From Enoplolaimus lenunculus (lineage: Eukaryota > Nematoda > Enoplea > Enoplida > Thoracostomopsidae), in the NCBI GenBank assembly GCA_030248215.1, contig JASANG010002829.1:186001-250000 (forward strand): a stretch of 64,000 nt of DNA, given 5' to 3'. The translations under genes were made by a program, and so were the position numbers. The notes beneath the pieces were generated by a model. It made no database searches. It saw nothing but the letters and a program-made list of their open reading frames with translations, and was not told the DNA's origin. Each line of letters starts with the position of its first letter. Position 1 is the first letter of the stretch. Below are positions 1 through 11,457 of the stretch, piece after piece.

Positions 1-424
1 TTGGGTTTTACACAAGCGTATTTCAAAGCCATTTTTCTCTCTTTTGTTGAAAATTAGTCGAACTGGAACTAAGTAACCTAACGCCTAAATGTGTTCCGGC
101 ACCCACCAATTATACAGTTTATGAAATATATATGTTCGGCTATTGCATGCAGACTTTAATAGTGACAAATTGTAACAATAAACGACTGCTTTTTTGGGTT
201 TGGGTGTGAATTTTAGTTTTAAAGTTTAATAAAAACCGTAACAGTAAAGTTCAGAAACTGTGGAATAGAAGTTGATGCCGGAGTGCTAGTAGAAAACTAG
301 CAATTCTACCCGTATTTTTGAAAATTTTTAAAAACATTTCATAGAACGGTATACTTCACAACCAGTAAAAAGTAACTTTACCTGGTGTACGCAAGTTATT
401 GCTACTTTTGTAATGCCGTCTTAG

Positions 425-600
425 GCCTGTAACCAGTTCACCTTGCTAAGGTGGGCTAAAACATATTCAGTACGAGCATATATACAGTGGTTTTCGATGA
501 CTGACAAGCAAGGTTGAAAACTTAGTAGGGAGAGCCTAAAATTCTTCCGCAAAAAAGCTGAGACCTTCTGGCTTCCTCGGGCTACAGGCCCGTCTGATAG
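425..600 (+). mobile_element. short element with CCCGTAGC-type ends, copy 1
   Basis: Begins AGGCCTGTAACCAGTTCACC and ends GGGCTACAGGCCCGTCTG, imperfect inverted ends. Interior (CACCTTGCTAAGGTGGGCTA; GATGACTGACAAGCAAGGTT) is shared with copies at 1165, 2396, 26811 and 27410. Non-coding; superfamily unknown. Confidence 0.5.
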
Positions 601-1164
601 TTGATGTACAGCATTCTCGTTGAAATCTTTGTTTCAAGCGACCATAGCGAGCGACAAAACTTTTGTGAACCACTATATTTTAAAGTCCATAAATTTGATT
701 TTTTTCACACCTCTCCAGAAATTTCGAGCTCCTAACGAATGTATCAACTCATTAAAGCCTACTTATACCCCAATCCCCCTCTTTATTTTCTTGCTTTCTT
801 TTAAAATGACACCGTTTTCATCAAGACACAACCTCAAAATGTGCACAACCAAATATATATTCTTAGCCGTTTAATTCAAGCAGCATTTTCCCTGATTGTT
901 AGCACATTTTGCAGAGGCTAAATGGCACTACTTATACATAAGCAAGTGTACTTTTAGCAATCACCAGCCACCTCGAGAGTAATACAATTCATCGTCGGAT
1001 GTAAGGGGGTCGGCCCTAACTTCTAAAACAATCAGCAGGAATCAAACTCAAACTGCTCTATTAAGATTTAGTACTTAAATTGTTTTTGGCTTTTCGCTCG
1101 ATTGACTCGTGAGCTTTTGACAAACCTGTGTATCGCGTGGACCCCATCTGAATTTTCTGGATTC

Positions 1165-1345
1165 CACCACCTGGTACAGACCCGCAGCCAGTACACCTTG
1201 CTAGGGGGTGGGCTAACATTTTTCAGGATGGGCATACAACGGATGCTTGACAAATAATGATCAGAATTTTGTAGGGGGGCAAAATTGTTCCAGTTGGCTG
1301 AGCACCCCTCGATCCCCTCTGCTTATGGACCCGTACTGGTACAAT
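1165..1345 (+). mobile_element. CCCGTAGC-end element, copy 2
   Basis: Starts CAGACCCGCAGCCAGTACAC and ends near ATGGACCCGTACTGG. Same interior landmarks as copy 1 (CCTTGCTAGGGGGTGGGCTA, GGCTGAGCACCCCT). Confidence 0.5.
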
Positions 1346-1849
1346 AGATAGATACTCTTTATCGTTCTATAAGTTGTATCAGTTGAGTCTAAATCGCTTT
1401 TAGATTTCATGAATCTCGCGTAGACAAGCTTTCTCTCTCTCTCTCGCACTATGGCGTCTAGAAAAGTTTTAATCACCTTTCGAACGGATAATAGATATTG
1501 TTGGGTTTTATATATATTAAAATAGCAAATGACTGGCACTTCGCAGTAGTGTTTAATGACATTTTAGTGCTTTCTGAGAGTTTCTTCTCGTTTACTTAGC
1601 TATTAGATTGTGTAATAATTTTTTGTACATAACCAGGATCAAGACTGCCACTAAAAATCCGGCCTGGCATTTTGATCTAACCCAGTCTCTATCACTGACT
1701 ATTCACAAAAATAACTATGTAACTGAGGTTTTTTTATTTTTTGAATGTCCCAAATTCCAACGGGCACGCATGAGATTCTCCTGACGTTCTCAAGGTACAC
1801 CAGACGAACCGCATATCATTGTATATAACCAAGGTCAGTGATTTGACCA

Positions 1850-1960
1850 TCTACTGAAGTTACAATACTTACAAGTAACGTTGAGAATTTTCTATGGGGG
1901 AAGGGCTAAATTCTTTCAGGGGGCTGTGCATTCGTGCTCCCCATAGCTACGGGTCCGTCC
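1850..1960 (+). mobile_element. CCCGTAGC-end element, 3' half
   Basis: Only the right half is seen: TTTTCTATGGGGGAAGGGCT to CATAGCTACGGGTCCGTCC. Confidence 0.4.
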
Positions 1961-2395
1961 AAGTAAATGAAACGTTATACTTATAACACTGGCCGGACGG
2001 CGGAGCCGTTACCAAGTTTTTGTTGCTATTTGAAATCCCGCATGGATCGGAAAACACTAGACAACTCATGTGGACACCCACCAAACTCCATCAAAACGTA
2101 CAACGCAACCCTAAAGTGAAAATGTAAATTCTGCTCAATTAAGAGTCTATATATACGTGACTTGATAAAAAAATATAGAGGATCTTCATTCCGCTGCTTA
2201 GTACATTACTAATATCAAAATTACATCCATTCATAAGTGTATCTTCAACAAACCGGATGCCCCGGGTGCTGCAGCCTCGCAAAACTTTGGTTAGACCGAT
2301 TTTCTGCTGGAAAGAAAATTTTGAAAAAAATTTTTCTGAATTGAACTGATCGTATATCGTTAAAACGAGGAACAACTCCATTTCCGATACAATAT

Positions 2396-2530
2396 GCAAT
2401 GAGGCCCGTAGCTAGCTCACCTTGCAAAAGGGGTAAAAACATTTAGGAGAGGCATGCAAATGGGTTTCGTTGACTACTTACAAGCGCGGTTCAATATTTT
2501 CTATGGGAAGCAAAATTTTTTCGAGTTTTT
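2396..2530 (+). mobile_element. CCCGTAGC-end element, truncated
   Basis: Left part GCCCGTAGCTAGCTCACCTT, then AGGCATGCAAATGGGTTTCG and TTTTCTATGGGAAGCAAAAT. The right end is missing. Confidence 0.4.
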
Positions 2531-2754
2531 TAGCAAATGATATGCAGTCCCTCGTAAAATGAAATAGTCCAGGTGTTTAGGGGCAATTAACAAAATCTTT
2601 TGATTAACGATTGGCCTTGATTCAGACAGCGTAGATCAATTTGATTTTGTTGCCAAGCTACAGCAAAGTGTAAATGCAATTTGCTGGCTCGTTACTACTT
2701 TTAGTCAGTAAAATAGGTAGCGTAGCGGGACCATTTTCGCAGGTTTCAGGTTTG

Positions 2755-3160
2755 CACGTTGTACACGGAAATAGTAAAAACAACGGAAACGGATACTAAT
2801 CAAAATAACACAAACGAAAAACTAATTATTATACACAAAACACCTTTTTTTCTGCCAAAATGCAAATGTCGGCCAATGTTACTTTTAGGAGCGTAACAGT
2901 AGATTGAGCGTATTCCTAAGCCTAAGCCAAAGCCTAACCGTTGCAAAACTGTGTTCCTAAACTTAAGCCTAAGCCTAAGCAAAAAATGTAATCTAAAATC
3001 CAATCCTACTCTTTTATGGACCCACTTGAAACCTGGACGCCCCTTAAAGAAACTTGGGTTGGCTAACTAAAATTTAAATGTTTAGATTGTGAGCGATCTT
3101 TTATTTGTATTTCAAATGAAACAATTGCAGCGTATCTGAATTGAAAATTGAATTATTTCA
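2755..3160 (+). repeat. ACGGAAACGG repeat family, copy split by a TTAGGC element
   Basis: Left part contains AACGGAAACGGATACTAATC; right part contains GAAACAATTGCAGCGTATCT, both seen uninterrupted in the copy near 22.3-22.6 kb. The TTAGGC element 2871-3063 sits between them, so this copy is older than that insertion. Confidence 0.5.
2871..3063 (-). mobile_element. TTAGGC-cored element, subfamily B
   Basis: Starts GGCCAATGTTACTTTTAGGA, contains GCCTAA runs in two blocks, and ends CGCCCCTTAAAGAAACTTGG then GTTGGC. The terminal inverted repeat is GGCC(A/C)ATGTTACTTTAAGG. Right end is slightly eroded. Confidence 0.75.
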
Positions 3161-3971
3161 AAGTGATTTCCAGCCAACTATGTGCATAAAGCTAACGGAA
3201 TTTCGGATACTTGTATGGTGATAACAAACCACAACTTTGGCCGAAAGCAGAATCCGGAACTCCTTGCTTTTATAGTCAGCTGTGAAACGTTTAAATATTG
3301 TTGCAACTCTCGTAGAAGCAATGTGACGAAATAACTTTTAAAGCTGGAATACCTACGATACGTAGTTTAAACGATGTTAACGCTAGTTTTCAGGCATATA
3401 CTTTCATATAAGAAAGCGATAAAACAAACTAAATTACAGTAGTCATAAAAATCAATGTCACGAATTTAGCTCAAACTGTTTGCACATATTACAAACGCTT
3501 TGAAGATTGGAAATATTTTTAGTGACATGTGAAGGTTTTACATCATTTACCTTTAAATCCGTCAAATTATTAGCTAAGTAAATTTTAGCAAAATATTCTT
3601 TTTTGAAATTTTGATGAGTTTTTGATTTTGTATAATATTAATTGTAGAACTCAATTTCTTGAAACGGTTACTTTTTGAGAATTGTCCAAAATTCACCTGC
3701 TTCAACTGTTCATAGTGCGTGCTTTGTTTCACGCGAAGTGTAAATGCCACGAACGGTGTTTGAATGTTTATCATGTTTCATTAGCTTAAGCTAAGGCTGA
3801 GGTATAACCACAAAAACAGGTGTTTTTTGCGCAATTAACAAAATAGTAATATTTGTTTGATTTATTTTGTATTTGAAGCTTTTATCGAAGCTAGAAATTT
3901 TTTAGCTTTATCTAATAAATTTGTCGAGTTTGAAGAAGGGGTTGGACTCGAAAATTTTTCAAAAATATTTG

Positions 3972-4215
3972 CACTGTACATTCATAAGAGTTGAGTAAAT
4001 CTACTCAGAGAGATAATTGATTGTTTTTTGGTTATTACTGAGTTAATAACAGTAAACAATAATTCACTCTGAGCTGATTTAATTACGGGTAATCAACTTA
4101 AAACGAGTTCGATCAATTCAGAATTCTGAGTTCTGAGAGGTCTAGCTTAAATCTCAGACGTGTGAGTGGATTCAACTCATTCTGAGTTAAAATCAATTCA
4201 CTAAAATTTACAGTG
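3972..4215 (+). mobile_element. GAGTTGATT palindromic MITE, copy 1
   Basis: Ends CACTGTA and TACAGTG, interior rich in GAGTTGA/TCAACTC in opposite halves so the whole can fold back. Five further copies lie at 33.4, 33.9, 34.9, 35.5 and 46.8 kb. TA at the boundaries suggests a Tc1/mariner-type origin. Confidence 0.65.
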
Positions 4216-4363
4216 TGAAACGTAAAAGATTGATATTTTTATAATGGTATTTTCCGCACAAGGTCGAATTTAAAAATTTTGCGCCTTCCTGCGCAACTGA
4301 CCAATGTCAACCTTAAGCAATCAAAAAATTTTGATTGCTACACTTTAAAACAGCAAAATGTCA

Positions 4364-5052
4364 GGGCGATGAAAAGATCCGGGGCGGAATGCTTTTTGCG
4401 ACATTGCAAAAGAGTAAGCTTACTGTATTGACTCGAATAAGATGGGGGTAATATGAGGGGTCGTCCCCATTTTGAGTCCGAATCAATAGGAGTCCGTATC
4501 CCTAATAAGAGTCCGTAAACGGATAGGGTCCCTAAGCCCTAATTTGAGTCCGTAAACGGATAGGGTCCCTAAGCCCTAATTAGAGTAAATAATTGTCAAT
4601 TAACCCTAATTGTAGCGCATAAATGACTCCAGGACCAAATAATTTGAGTTCGAAACTTTAAAGCGTACGTAAATTTTGAAGGTACATTCCTAAGTATAAC
4701 CTTGTATTATCGCTCAAGCTATTGATACAAGACAAATAAACGTTTACTTCAACGGATAATTGCAGTACCGGATATATATCAGTGACGAAGGGCGCCGGAG
4801 CGTGGGTTAAAAATAAAGACGAAGGGCGCCGGAGCGTGGGTTAAAAATAAATAACAGTCCGTAACCAAATAACAAGGGGGGCACCCTCTGCAGAGGCCAA
4901 ATAAATATCAGTCCCCCTCTTAGTCGGGTCACTACAGTAATAAGCTTTAGCCTATTTCTTTTGCTTTGGGTAAGCTCATTCTTACGCTTAGGCTTAAACT
5001 TAGACTTAGCAATATGCTATTATTGTTACGGCCTTGTTCTATACATTGGCCA
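4364..5052 (+). mobile_element. TTAGGC-cored element, subfamily A, split by another element
   Basis: Left end GATGAAAAGATCCGGGGCGG and AAAGAGTAAGCTTA; right part resumes at 4940 with TAAGCTTTAGCCTATTTCTT and ends TACGGCCTTGTTCTATACAT then TGGCC. Possible 8-bp flanks AAAATGTC and AAAATTTG. The nested element is 4423-4937. Confidence 0.7.
4423..4937 (+). mobile_element. Tc1/mariner-like MITE nested in a TTAGGC element, copy 1
   Basis: Inverted ends CTGTATTGACTCGAATAAGA and TCTTAGTCGGGTCACTACAG, flanked by TA on each side (4421-4422 and 4938-4939). It holds two internal tandem duplications: GAGTCCGTAAACGGATAGGG twice near 4504-4570 and GACGAAGGGCGCCGGAGCGT twice near 4783-4840. No coding capacity seen. 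A second copy lies at 43988-44395. Confidence 0.75.
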
Positions 5053-5094
5053 AAATTTGAAATACAAAAGCTGACCTCTTCCAATGGAAAATCT

Positions 5095-5322
5095 CAGAAT
5101 AGCCAACTTAGTTTCAAACCCTATAACACTGACTATCTCTGTTATAAGTCCAGGTTTCTGGTGGGTCAATAAAACAGTAAGTGTAGATTCTAGATTATAT
5201 TTGTTTGCTTAAGCTTAGGCTTAGGCTTAGGCTTAGGAACACATTTTTGCAACGCTTAGGCTTAGGCTTACGCTTAAAAATACGCTTAATCTACTGTTAC
5301 ACCCCTTAAAGTAACATTGGCC
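5095..5322 (+). mobile_element. TTAGGC-cored element, subfamily B
   Basis: Contains GTCCAGGTTTCTGGTGGGTC, two TTAGGC blocks separated by AACACATTTTTGCAACGC, and right end ACACCCCTTAAAGTAACATT then GGCC. The left end is degraded, so the start is approximate. Confidence 0.65.
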
Positions 5323-7797
5323 AAGCAAAGTAATGTGCTAAAAACGACTATATACCAGCGCAGCGGTTATGGCAACGTTTGCTGCCAGAGTTGCTCAACG
5401 TCTGTCACAAAAAAACCCTGTCTTGAGTAACCTTTGCTCGAACTCAATTACTCGATCTCTGGAGATTTGAAAACTATACAATTAAATGAGCTATGCGTTT
5501 AGTGGCAGACGTAATATATATTCTTTGAGCTGACTTTCAGTTTTTAAAAGTCTTTCTCAGAAAATCAGTGTTTAGTTGGAATGGCTTGTTGGAGCACTTG
5601 CGGATTCATGGGGGCCACTCAGGCCATCCATGCTATCAAAACCAAACTTTTGTATTACACACAAAAAAGTATTTCTGAATTTATTCAGAAAAGTGTTTTC
5701 TGTGGCAAATCTGAAAAGTATTGCTGATATTTACGACAATTTTTCTAAAAATAACTGGAAAACGTTTATTTTCAGACTTTATTTCAAAACGTTTTTTGAA
5801 AACATTTCTGTTATAACAGAAATACTTTTCAAGTGCACCTTGCTAATCATATTTCTCAAATGTAAGAAATTTTTTTTATAAATATGAGAAATATTATTTT
5901 GAGTGTAAGATTTAGCTCTAAAGTCGTGTTTTACGCTCACTCGCTTCGTTCTAAAGCCTTTTTAACTATTAAATACCGCTCGTTCTCCGTCAAATATTTC
6001 GGAATCTGCCATTGTTCAAATTGTATAGATGAAGAAACTAAGAACCGTTAGCGTTATTGAGCTGACGTCATAATTCCCATAAATGTTTTCGGTATGTCAA
6101 TTGAAAAAAATTGTTTGCTGAGTATGCAACTTCCACAATAGCATGCATACACCAGATTAACTTTTCGATGGAGCTGTAAGCTTCAGTATCCACACACTTT
6201 CGCCGAAAAAATTCAGTATGAGTTATGCACTGAATTTTTTGGCGTCGAAGCGTATCACACTGAAACATTTTATGCTTCAGTATGCGGACTACTGAAGCCA
6301 AAAACAGAGCAGATTTCAAATCTACGAATCAAATTTTATAATACACATTTTTCCTGAGGTAAATCTTCTTAAATTGGAAAGTATTCACAAATTTCTTATT
6401 CGCAGACGCTGTAGTTTTGCTTTGAAAACTTTGTTGTTTTTTATTTCTGTCCTAGTATACCAGGGTTCTTGTACAAGGCTCTTTTCTCTGGCGCTTACCT
6501 GTAACCTCCATTTTTTACTAAACTTGCTAGAAGGAATTTTAAATTTTAGATAGCTGTTCTAAGAACCGAAACAAACGTCAGCCGACCGAATATTCTAATG
6601 TTTCTAAAATAAAAAATTCTAAAATAGGTACCCTGAGAACAAACGGGTTTCATATAAGAGACGGCCTCCAGGCCATCTCAAGAGATACAGTTTTTTAGCG
6701 TTTGATAGAGCGATAGCGTGTTTATAGACATTGTTTTCTATTTACTGCTACATATAATTTGACTCAAAACATATTTGAGATTATATTGGCAACACGCCAA
6801 CATAAAAACGTTCACGATAGCTTGGGGCTACTAAAGGATAGTTAAATCTACAATTCGTCCCTCTGGAATAGTGTTTCGCGGACAGCTTCGGAAGCCTAAC
6901 CATAATTGGCAACAAATTGTGTCTAGTCGTATAAGATTTCGAAATACAAGTTGTTGGTCGACGAGTAGTGTGACTACGAGTTGTCGTGGAACCAGATATT
7001 TTCATACTTTGCGCTTCCTTTCTTCACTGTGGAATCCGTCACAATGTACAAAACGTTTCAATACGTGTTACGTAGTCTTAAAAATGGCGGCTTTCAAAGG
7101 CTTCCGCTTTTAAGTCGGAATCATGCTTAACTGTACGAGCCATGGTATTATTTGAAACTTTACTACAACCGCCCTGCTATAATAATTATTTACTTCCCTT
7201 GGTTCATGGAGTTTCACCGTGATCTATGCTGTATATTTGTCATTTTTCAAAGTGTAGAAACAGTTTTTTACTCGTATAAACCAGCTGTTAAAACAGATCA
7301 GCAAAAGTCTTATTTATTAGTTGTCCTTGCCTTTGATCATAGCTCAAAACTCTACCCACACAACCGTGCGGGGGGAAGAACGTAGCCTGCTCTACAGTGG
7401 TGGATCTTAAGCTTTATGACACAGGGGTCATGTGATACATTATAGTAAAAAGAGTAATCGAACGAAGTCGAGCGAGGAGTCGTGCGCAATTTTTAGGGCT
7501 AAATCTTAGTACAAAAGTTTGGTTATAATCCCTGTAGGAAGCCAGGAGCAGGATGGCCTTCCCTTAAATCTGTGAGTCGCTGGGAATAAAGCCAAAAGAT
7601 AGTTTTCTTTGGGTATCTTTTCAGAATAGCTTAATAGTATACTTATATTAATGGTCACTTAAACCACAAATACACTCTCGAGGAATCCGTATGGTTTTGG
7701 AACCAAATTTGAAAACTTTGGTGTCACAAAATTAATTCTATAAGTAGGTACGCAACTTACTCAGATGATGCTAAGATATAGATCATAGCTATAGCAC
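5323..7797. other. gene-free stretch
   Basis: No supported coding region. It holds an inverted repeat at 6201-6244 (CGCCGAAAAAATTCAGT against ACTGAATTTTTTGGCG), a degenerate GTCGAC/ACAACTCG block near 6940-6990, and the dispersed CTCGCTTCGTTC-type repeat near 5910-5955 and 7445-7525. Several short open frames lack any protein signature. Confidence 0.6.
6201..6244. repeat. perfect inverted repeat
   Basis: Arms CGCCGAAAAAATTCAGT and ACTGAATTTTTTGGCG around a short TGAGTTATGC loop. Could form a strong hairpin. Its role is unknown. Confidence 0.7.
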
Positions 7798-8107
7798 ATG
7801 AACATGGACGGAACAGCCACGCCCCCATTCCCCATTTGGGAGCACCCACTCCAAAGAGGGCCCACCCCGGGGAGTTTTGGGTGTCCCCTAGCTTGCTCCA
7901 GCACTGCACGAAAAGACGCACTCATCCGAACGAAACTTTTCCTCTTTTTTTTTTTTTTAATTAACCACCCGTTATTATTAAAAACCACGTTTCGTTCGCG
8001 CCGCGCAGCCCCATACACACACTCGATCCCATTTAATATACAGATATTGCTTAGAGTACTATGCTAATACACAGGCAAGGACAAAAGATTGTGATCAAAA
8101 ACAAATA

Positions 8108-8146
8108 TTAACCAAAAAAACCAAAAACAAAAAAAAAACCCCCCAA
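8108..8146. repeat. A-rich low-complexity tract
   Basis: Runs of A broken by C, ending in CCCCCC. Borders the GC-rich island that follows. Confidence 0.8.
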
Positions 8147-8249
8147 ACCACAAACCAGTCACCAGTCCGTATTCTTATGCAAATACTGGCATTGAATGAC
8201 GGTCTTTGAAATGCGCTCTATCGAACCACAAGCTATATAATTTTTGCCT

Positions 8250-8930
8250 TACGCGCAGTTACTATAGCGTAACTGTAACTGTTTAGCGCCGGAGCAGGCA
8301 AACGTAGGCCGGCCACCCACGGCTGCTCTGGCCCATAAAGGTTTGTTACCCAAGACTAAAGTCTTTGCCACCCATTCTTGGCGGGTACCTTTTATGGTTG
8401 ATGGAAAATGGTTACAGCGTCTAGTTATGCGACTCCGCCCAGTCGTGTACGGGATGGGAACATTAATCCCAGACTCGCAGTGCACGTGCACTTATAGCAC
8501 AGCTATTGCCATCGGAGCCTAAAACTGCGTCGACCAGGTTACACGATCAAACGCTCAGACGGCCGTGACGCCGGCTGCGATTCATACGCCCCAAAAACAC
8601 CAACCTTTTGTCAAGTAAAAATTTCGGGGCAAGCTGCGGGGGAATAGGAATTTTCGGTGAAAAAGGTGTTGGAGAAAAATGAAAAATATCGGCTTGCGCT
8701 CTCCCCTCGAACTCTTAAATCCAAAATTTAAAAAGACCAAAATTCATGCCTACTGAATTGTACACCTAGGGGTCGCACACTCAGGATGGTGGTTTTCCGA
8801 CCCGACACGTGACAATTTCGCGTCTCTCGGGTTTCTCCACAGAAGTTCCAACTCTGCGGAGTCACGGATCCAGTGGTATACCACCTACACGGCTTTGCTG
8901 TTGTTCGCTGAGCCGTACCTGTAAAACCGA
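8250..8930. other. GC-rich, palindrome-rich island, function unknown
   Basis: Roughly half G+C against about 36% around it, with no long open frame. It contains many short inverted repeats: CAGTTAC/GTAACTG near 8257-8276, a nested structure at 8333-8397, GGGAT/ATCCC near 8450-8470, the palindrome AGTGCACGTGCACT near 8479-8492 and GTGGTATACCAC near 8873. This pattern suggests structured RNA or a mobile element of unfamiliar type. I recognise no rRNA, tRNA or snRNA in it. Confidence 0.45.
8333..8397 (+). ncRNA. possible three-way-junction RNA
   Basis: Outer stem CCATAAAGGT with ACCTTTTATGG and TACCC with GGGTA, enclosing hairpins AAGACTAAAGTCTT and GCCACCCATTCTTGGC. The 5' side reads GGTTTGTTACCCAAGACTAA, which resembles nematode spliced leaders (SL1 starts GGTTTAATTACCCAAG). 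A convincing donor and Sm site are lacking, so this is only a hypothesis. Confidence 0.25.
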
Positions 8931-9296
8931 AAATCTTTGTTCGATTTCAAAGTGGTTTTCAAAACCCGCATAGTTTGTTTTCAGTAGTGCCAAAATTTAA
9001 TTTAGCCAAAAACTGTAAGAAGTCTAGCTTTACTGGTGATTGTAAACGATTTATAATGTTTTTAAGAAAAATTCAATATATAAATGTGTTTAGCTCTGAA
9101 GAATGAAAAAAGGGGCCCACAACGCCATGGCCCCTTCAGAAATAAAATCAAAATTAAAATTCTCTATTAAAATTGAGTGATAAATTTGCGTTCAACTTCT
9201 CGCTCGCTTCGCTTCCGCGTGGCTCACAAGTCCAGAAATTCTGGATCCGCCGCTGTCGTTTCGTTTAACGCAGACGTTGGAAATTTTACTTGCTAT

Positions 9297-9497
9297 GGTC
9301 CGTGTAAAGATTTGGGGCGGAACGTTTTTCTGTGAGGCTACAATAGAGTAAGCTTAAGTTTTAGACTATTTTTTCGCTTGGCTTAGGCTTAGGCTTTCGC
9401 TTAGGCTTAGGCTTAGGCTTAGGCTTAGGCTTAGGCTTAGGCTTAGGCTTAGGAATATGCTTATAATACTGTTCCGCCCATGTTCTTTACATTGGCC
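9297..9497 (+). mobile_element. TTAGGC-cored element, subfamily A, longest hexamer array
   Basis: Left GGTCCGTGTAAAGATTTGGG and GGAACGTTTTTCTG; right TACTGTTCCGCCCATGTTCT and TTACATTGGCC. Contains about eleven TTAGGC units. Flanks CTTGCTAT and CATGCTAT fit an 8-bp target duplication. Confidence 0.8.
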
Positions 9498-9878
9498 CAT
9501 GCTATTGTCCATAGTTGCAAATGATGACCAGTTTTTAAGTTATAGCTTCACTCCAAACTTTATTGGACACAATTGAAATTCAGATTTCACTTAATGGTAA
9601 CAACATGGTTTTTGACAGCTGATTTACAGAAAGTAGTCAGGTTGTACTTTCGAAGTGTGTTTTGTATTTAGTTTTTGCAAAACAGTCGTTTTTCAAGTCT
9701 GCAACTAGTTCACGGTAGCTTTTAGCAAAATTCTCATCGAATTACTGAAATATTTATACAGTTTGTGGGGTGTAGATCACAGCATTGGCGGTTTCTAGGT
9801 GTTGGTGCGCTGTTCCAAACTCGGCTGCTATCTTTGTCCCTCCAGATTAGCTAAACTATATATACACGAAAAGTATAT

Positions 9879-10745
9879 CAGGGTTCCAACAGGAACTAAA
9901 TTTTGCCGGAACAGGAACAGGAACCGGAATTTGAGATAATTTTCATCACCAAATAACTGTTGGACTTTTCAGAAAACCTTATCAAAAATGACTTAAGCAA
10001 ATTCTTAAGACAAAGTTACGAATATTTAAATGATTATGAATAATTTGACACAAAACCGAAAAAATTCCGTTTCCTATATCTTTAAATGCATGAACAGGAA
10101 CAGCTTAGATTTCCAGGGTTGCATGCCACCATAAACTTTGTTGGTGTACCTGCTGTTGAATTGTTTGCGGACACCCTTGTCATAACCCTTTTCAGCTTTA
10201 AGCTTGAATTGACTCGCATTTCTGACATTATTGTTCAACCTGCAAAGACTTTTTACTGATGATTATTGTTTTCTTCGAAGAGAAACTGCGTATATCTGCT
10301 ATCGATGAAATAACAACGACTCGTCAAAATGAGCATAACAACGAGTAAATTGTAGTTAATTAAATGGTTTGTATGCAATTTAAATATAATATATAATACA
10401 TAAATTCATATATATAGATATATATATCTGGGTTGAACCGGAATTACTGTCTTGGTCGCAATTCCTGCAGAAATTCTATTCCTGTTCTTATTCCCGTTCC
10501 TGCATTTAAAGATGCAGGAACCGGAATTTTTACGGTTTTGTTGTCAAATTATTCATAATCATGTAAACATTCGAAACTTTGATTTGAAAACTTATTGAAT
10601 TGAGTGTTTTTGCAATTAGTACAGTCTGTTAATAAACTGTTTCTGAGGTGTTTTCGCAAAACTTAATTGTGAAATAGCTCAAAATTCGCTTAAGCCATTT
10701 TTTGGTAAAAAGTTTTCTGAAAAGTCCAATCGGTCTTAAAAAATA
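9879..10745. repeat. large inverted repeat, hAT-like ends (CAGGGTTCCAAC)
   Basis: The left arm (9879 to about 10110) and right arm (about 10430-10745) match in opposite orientation, for example TTGGACTTTTCAGAAAACCT against AGTTTTCTGAAAAGTCCAAT and CGGTTTTG/CAAAACCG blocks. Both contain AGGAACAGGAACCGGAAT-like runs. It is either two opposed copies of one element or one fold-back element. Termini of the CAGGGTT type recall hAT elements. Confidence 0.6.
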
Positions 10746-11457
10746 ATTATATCTCGAAAATAGTGGAAGATAAAACCGAGTAGCATACAAAGAATGAAGG
10801 CCTGCATGAAATTGTGAACGCTTGTTCAATGATGTCAAATGTTCATCTGTTGAACTGATCAACAGATATGAACATTTGAAATCTGTTTTAACTTCGATTG
10901 CTGAATTTGCAAATGTTAAGTTTTCAATTTCTACCATCAAACTTAATCAACAGATGTGACGTCAGATAGTTTTCGCGTTGAAAAATAATAGTTTTTTGGG
11001 TTTCCGCAGAAAACTTACACTATCGCTTCGAAGGCCTTTTGACAACCTAGTTTCCTAAATCTTTTGGTATTTTCAAAATACCGACATGTTTCAAAATACC
11101 GACATGACGAATTCAGCAAGCCAAAATACGAGTAAAACGAGCGATAAGCCAAACGCAATTTTAACACCAAATCATAAGCCAAAATTTTGGTTTTGATTTC
11201 CGTTTCGAAAGCTATGGCCTGGGTGGCCCTCTTTGGATCCGCTAGTGCGTCTTTACCATCTCAAAATCAAGTTTGACATTTTTTCAATTCATTTCGCCTA
11301 GAGAACACACCGAGCGGATCGTATTTATATTGGTAAAACCAAAACAGGTTCATATTTGGCTTAAAATGAAAAATTTACCAAATGAGAACTAAATTGTAGC
11401 GAGTCTTTTAAATGTGATAAAATCAAATAACTACAATATAAATGTGTTGGCTACTAC

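Noticed and set aside
9376-9460. True telomere or chromosome end
   Set aside because: The array is short, internal, bounded by element ends, and repeated in both orientations across the window.
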